Of a stretch of 18,282 nucleotides of DNA, positions 16,017-18,282 are shown piece after piece. The stretch spans positions 1 to 18,282 of the forward strand of contig JANYBF010000013.1 in NCBI GenBank assembly GCA_025360895.1. Reading direction: 5' to 3'. The position numbers and the translations under genes were made by a program. The notes under the pieces were generated by a model, which saw only the letters and a program-made list of their open reading frames with translations, did not search any database and was not told the origin of the DNA. The stretch is from Verrucomicrobiota bacterium. Lineage in GTDB: Bacteria > Verrucomicrobiota > Verrucomicrobiia > Limisphaerales > JADLHS01. How positions within the stretch are numbered: position 1 is the first letter of the stretch; each line of letters begins with the position of its first letter.

Positions 16017-16345
16017 CTAAGGGACAACTTTGGGCGGCTCCTGGCTGTTGCCGGGAGTCTTTAATAACGGCTCTAAATAGGTCAGCAGCCGCTTCGTTCT
16101 CTCCTGCGCGCCTCGGTTGAATGATAAAACGTGTCAAAACACAAATCTGGAGGGAGCATCGCTTCCTCAGCGGTGCCAACCACTGACACTCCCAAGGAGG
16201 TGTAAAAGCTTTCGATGTCGTGGATGACTCTTCGCGCCGTAGGGCTTTCATACTCCTGCCGGTGGCAAATGCTCGGAAATGTAGCCAGCACGTTGATCCG
16301 GTTCTGCCGCGCCGAGCCGCAGTCGAGTTTCTGCCGCTGGCGGGC
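16017..16345 (-). pseudogene. Frameshifted remnant resembling the C-terminus of an SGNH-type polysaccharide-associated protein
   Basis: On the minus strand one frame reads 'NRINVLATFPSICHRQEYES' and on through 'DIESFYTSLGVSVVGTAEEAMLPPDLCFDTFYHSTEA' before a stop at 16082. The text then continues in another frame as 'ERTKRLLTYLEPLL...VVP' to a stop at 16017. Joined, it has the look of the last 100 residues of SGNH/AlgX-like accessory proteins, with the D-x-x-x-H catalytic-type spacing in 'FDTFYH'. One frameshift near 16092 separates the halves. Upstream (16346 onward) the frame has stops at 16346 and beyond. The family assignment is from pattern memory and tentative; the broken state is clear if the two halves belong together. 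Confidence 0.4.
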
Positions 16346-16588
16346 TTAAGAGACGATGTGCGACTGCGGTCATTGGTGCCGGAGGTTTGTGATGACACAA
16401 ACCTACCGTTCACTCGTTCGGTACTGGAGAATTTCTTCAGCGTGGGTGCCAAGGATGCGCTCAACCGGCGGGCTCGTTCCGGGTCGCCCGCTACGGTAGA
16501 TAGAGCATGCGAGCGCGTTGATAGACTCTCTGCCCCTATGATATTGTAAAACGTCGTTACAACTCCAGCAGGGCTTTCCAAGGCAACA
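16346..16588. other. Gene-poor stretch before the amidohydrolase
   Basis: Open frames run through it on both strands, but none has a recognisable domain, and it lies between a decayed locus and a promoter. A perfect hairpin, AGGTTTGTG (16383-16391) with CACAAACCT (16396-16404) and a 4-nt loop, is the only clear structure. No U-run follows. It may be part of the same decayed gene as 16017-16345. Bases 15905-16016 between that remnant and the truncated aminotransferase also hold nothing I can support. Confidence 0.4.
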
Positions 16589-16617
16589 TTGACACACACC
16601 TTCGGCTCCCATCCAAT
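16589..16617 (+). promoter_or_regulatory. Putative promoter of the amidohydrolase gene
   Basis: Perfect -35 TTGACA (16589-16594), 17-bp spacer, -10 TCCAAT (16612-16617; 4 of 6). ATG 16632 follows by 14 bp, giving a leader of under 10 nt, which fits the absence of a Shine-Dalgarno. Confidence 0.45.
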
Positions 16618-16631
16618 CTGGGCGCCTCGTC

Positions 16632-17894
16632 ATGAACGACTCCATGCGCGAATTCGTCGAGCACCTCCCCATCGTGGATGTGCATGAGCATCACCTGCCG
16701 GAAATCATTCTGGAGCGGGAGGTCAACCTGTTGCAATTGTTCCAGCAAAGTTACGCTGGTTGGACCCAGGTCCGGCCGTATTGCCTGCCGACCGAGTCGC
16801 GCGCGGCCGACCCGATGCTCGCGGCGGCCGGCCCGACGACGTGGGAAGCGCTCGTGCCGTTTCTGGATCACAGTGGCTCGAACTCCTTCGTCCGGAATCT
16901 TATTCGCGCGGTCGTTGAACTGCACGGCCGTGGCGCTCCGGAGATCACGCGCGACAACTGGCAGGTTCTCGATGCCACGGTGCGCGCGGTGCATCGCCGG
17001 CCCGAGTGGCAGCACGAAGTCCTGAACCGGGCGCGCATTACCAACGTCATCACCGACGCGTACAACGATCCATTGCTCGATCCCCGGCCCACGCTCGGAG
17101 CGAACTATCGCTCCGTGATGCGCATCAACTCGCTCACGCTTGGCTGGCATCCTAATTCGCGCGATCATAACGGTAATCGCGCGCATGAGTTGCTTAACCG
17201 CGTTGGACTGGAAGCGAGATCGTTCGATGACTATCTTGCCGCCCTCGTAAAACTCGTGGCCGGCATGGCGGCGCGAGGTCAGGTTGCGCTCAAGAACGCG
17301 CTCGCCTACGACCGGGACGTGAATTTCGACGAGCCCAACGAACCACTCGCCCGTGCCGCGTGGGGCCAGGCCGCGCCACCACCGGCGGAACGGAAGGCGT
17401 TCGGTGATTTCATCGTGGATCACCTGTGCCGGCTCGCTGCCGCGCAGGATATTCCGGTGCAGATGCATCTCGGCACCGGGATCATTCGTAGCTCGCACCC
17501 GCTCGGTGTCGCCGGGTTGATTGAGCGGCATCCGCGCACCCGTTTCCTGCTGATGCATCTGGCGTATCCGTGGAGCCGTGACCTGCTCGGCATGGCATTC
17601 GTCTATCGCAACATCTGGCTGGATTTGACGTGGTCGTTCCTGCTGAGTCCGTCGCACTTCAAGCTGGCGTTGCACGAAGCGATTGAAGTGTTGCCCAACG
17701 AATCCCGCATGATGCTGGGCGGTGACAACTGGCACGTCGAGGAAACCTACGGCGCGATGCAGACGGCACGGCGGTTGATTGCCGAAGTGCTGGCGGAAAA
17801 GCTGGCCGGCGGATATTTCAGTCGTGCCACCGCCGAGCGGCTCGCGCGCCGGATGCTGCATGACAACGCCCATGAGTTTTTTAAGCTCGGATGA
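16632..17894 (+). CDS. Amidohydrolase family protein (Amidohydro_2-like TIM barrel)
   Basis: A 420-residue cytoplasmic metal-dependent hydrolase or decarboxylase of the amidohydrolase superfamily. The barrel-opening metal motif is 'IVDVHEHHLPE' (14-24). Other likely metal or catalytic residues are K220 ('VALKNALAYDR'), H278 ('VQMHLGTG', strand 5), H308 ('FLLMHLAYPWSRD', strand 6) and D364 ('MLGGDNWHVEETYG', strand 8). The 'KNALAYDR' and 'GTGIIRSSHPLG' segments recall members near uronate isomerase and Amidohydro_2, but the substrate cannot be named. There is no signal peptide. ATG 16632 is used; ATG 16644 is a close alternative. It is transcribed divergently from the glycan cluster and stands alone, with a palindromic element before the next gene on the same strand. 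Confidence 0.85.
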   Translation: MNDSMREFVEHLPIVDVHEHHLPEIILEREVNLLQLFQQSYAGWTQVRPYCLPTESRAADPMLAAAGPTTWEALVPFLDHSGSNSFVRNLIRAVVELHGRGAPEITRDNWQVLDATVRAVHRRPEWQHEVLNRARITNVITDAYNDPLLDPRPTLGANYRSVMRINSLTLGWHPNSRDHNGNRAHELLNRVGLEARSFDDYLAALVKLVAGMAARGQVALKNALAYDRDVNFDEPNEPLARAAWGQAAPPPAERKAFGDFIVDHLCRLAAAQDIPVQMHLGTGIIRSSHPLGVAGLIERHPRTRFLLMHLAYPWSRDLLGMAFVYRNIWLDLTWSFLLSPSHFKLALHEAIEVLPNESRMMLGGDNWHVEETYGAMQTARRLIAEVLAEKLAGGYFSRATAERLARRMLHDNAHEFFKLG

Positions 17895-17903
17895 CAAAAA
17901 CAC

Positions 17904-17969
17904 GTAGGAGTCGAGGTAACGAGGCTCAGACTAGAAAGGTAATTTGAGACTCCTCACGTCGTCTCCTAC
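17904..17969. repeat. 66-nt imperfect palindrome (REP-like) between amidohydrolase and secreted-protein genes
   Basis: The left arm 17904-17928 (starts GTAGGAG) and right arm 17945-17969 (ends CTCCTAC) are 25 nt each and match in inverted orientation at 20 of 25 positions, around a 16-nt loop. The outer 7 bp are perfect. It starts 9 nt after the amidohydrolase stop, where an RNA hairpin could end or stabilise that transcript. There is no U-run. It looks like a dispersed REP-type element. Confidence 0.6.
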
Positions 17970-18009
17970 CGAGTAGTAAATGACCTGACGACACATAAAT
18001 TGAATTTTA

Positions 18010-18282
18010 ATGAAACGCTACTATTCACAGCTCGCGTTGGTTGCCGCAGCCTTGCTCACCAGCTTCGCGCCCTTTCCCGCTGTCGCCCACACCGATGGCC
18101 ACCCGTCCATTCACGATACGGTTGCCGGCGTCATCGTGCGCCTGAAGCGTGAGTTGACCGCTGACCGGCTCATCGAACTAACTGTGCCCGATGCCGAGGC
18201 GTTCCTGACACCCAGTGACCGTGAGATTCTCGGAACCGAACATTTGCGCTTCCGTGTCAACGTTCCCGTCGTGGTCACCATC
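18010..18282 (+). CDS. Secreted protein of unknown function, C-terminus cut off by window edge
   Basis: The first 91 residues of a gene running off the right edge. MKRYYSQLALVAAALLTSFA and 'PFPAVAHTDG' form a good signal peptide with probable cleavage after 'AVA'. The mature part ('HPSIHDTVAGVIVRLKREL', 'IELTVPDAEAFLTPSDREILGTEHLRFRVNVPVVVTI') is not a domain I recognise. Its style, a short helical lead then a beta-rich 'HLRFRVNVPV' strand, would fit an N-terminal segment before a larger exported enzyme, perhaps a phosphoesterase, but that is a guess. ATG 18010 is the only start that opens the signal peptide. No Shine-Dalgarno; the upstream 40 bp are A/T-rich. Confidence 0.7.
   Translation, partial: MKRYYSQLALVAAALLTSFAPFPAVAHTDGHPSIHDTVAGVIVRLKRELTADRLIELTVPDAEAFLTPSDREILGTEHLRFRVNVPVVVTI

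Noticed and set aside
16557..17903. Long minus-strand open frame (about 448 codons) opposite the amidohydrolase
   Set aside because: It is antisense to a gene with clear family motifs, has His/Arg/Val-rich shadow composition and no recognisable domain.

Overview
The window (about 60% GC by eye) reads like a chromosomal segment from a Verrucomicrobiota bacterium of the Pedosphaera/Limisphaerales kind. This assignment is inferred. It rests on a B-type succinate dehydrogenase (sdhCAB with a single five-helix cytochrome b subunit), secreted proteins with a C-terminal '...W...FFRL' module, a YVTN-propeller/dihaem cytochrome fusion, and weak or absent Shine-Dalgarno sites before most genes. No marker gene here settles the species.

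Layout. (1) 1-793: a partial PTS EIIA-type gene (minus, cut by the left edge) is divergent from a small CoA-binding Rossmann protein, which ends at a good intrinsic terminator. (2) 1036-5229: the sdh operon on the minus strand, read sdhC, sdhA, ORF6N gene, sdhB. The ORF6N (KilA-N/Bro-like) DNA-binding gene sits between sdhA and sdhB. A near-perfect 27-bp palindrome lies just before its start, and 24 nt of that palindrome recur inside its own coding sequence. This is the most striking structure in the window. (3) 5363-9424: two secreted proteins, a propeller plus dihaem cytochrome (minus) and a LamG-domain protein (plus), diverging from a gene-poor 420-bp gap. (4) 9770-11755: tRNA-Val(GAC), an RlmI-like 23S rRNA methyltransferase carrying an in-frame palindromic insertion, and a DUF983 zinc-ribbon membrane protein, all minus. 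(5) 11885-16345: a surface-glycan or secondary-metabolite modification cluster on the minus strand. In transcription order it holds an SGNH-like remnant, a truncated DegT aminotransferase, a family 2 glycosyltransferase, a NodU/TobZ-type carbamoyltransferase, a possible 35-codon coupled ORF and an FkbM methyltransferase. Its upstream end is decayed. (6) 16632-18282: an Amidohydro_2-type TIM-barrel hydrolase on the plus strand, a 66-nt imperfect palindrome, and the start of a secreted protein cut by the right edge.

How the parts work together. The sdh genes encode respiratory complex II, so the ORF6N gene may be co-transcribed with core metabolism while regulating itself through the palindrome (inference). 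The glycosyl-, carbamoyl- and methyltransferases would build and decorate a sugar-containing product. Broken genes at the head of that cluster indicate turnover of an older glycan locus. Several palindromic elements (in rlmI, after the amidohydrolase, and around the first convergent intergenic region) suggest that small repeats have moved within this genome.
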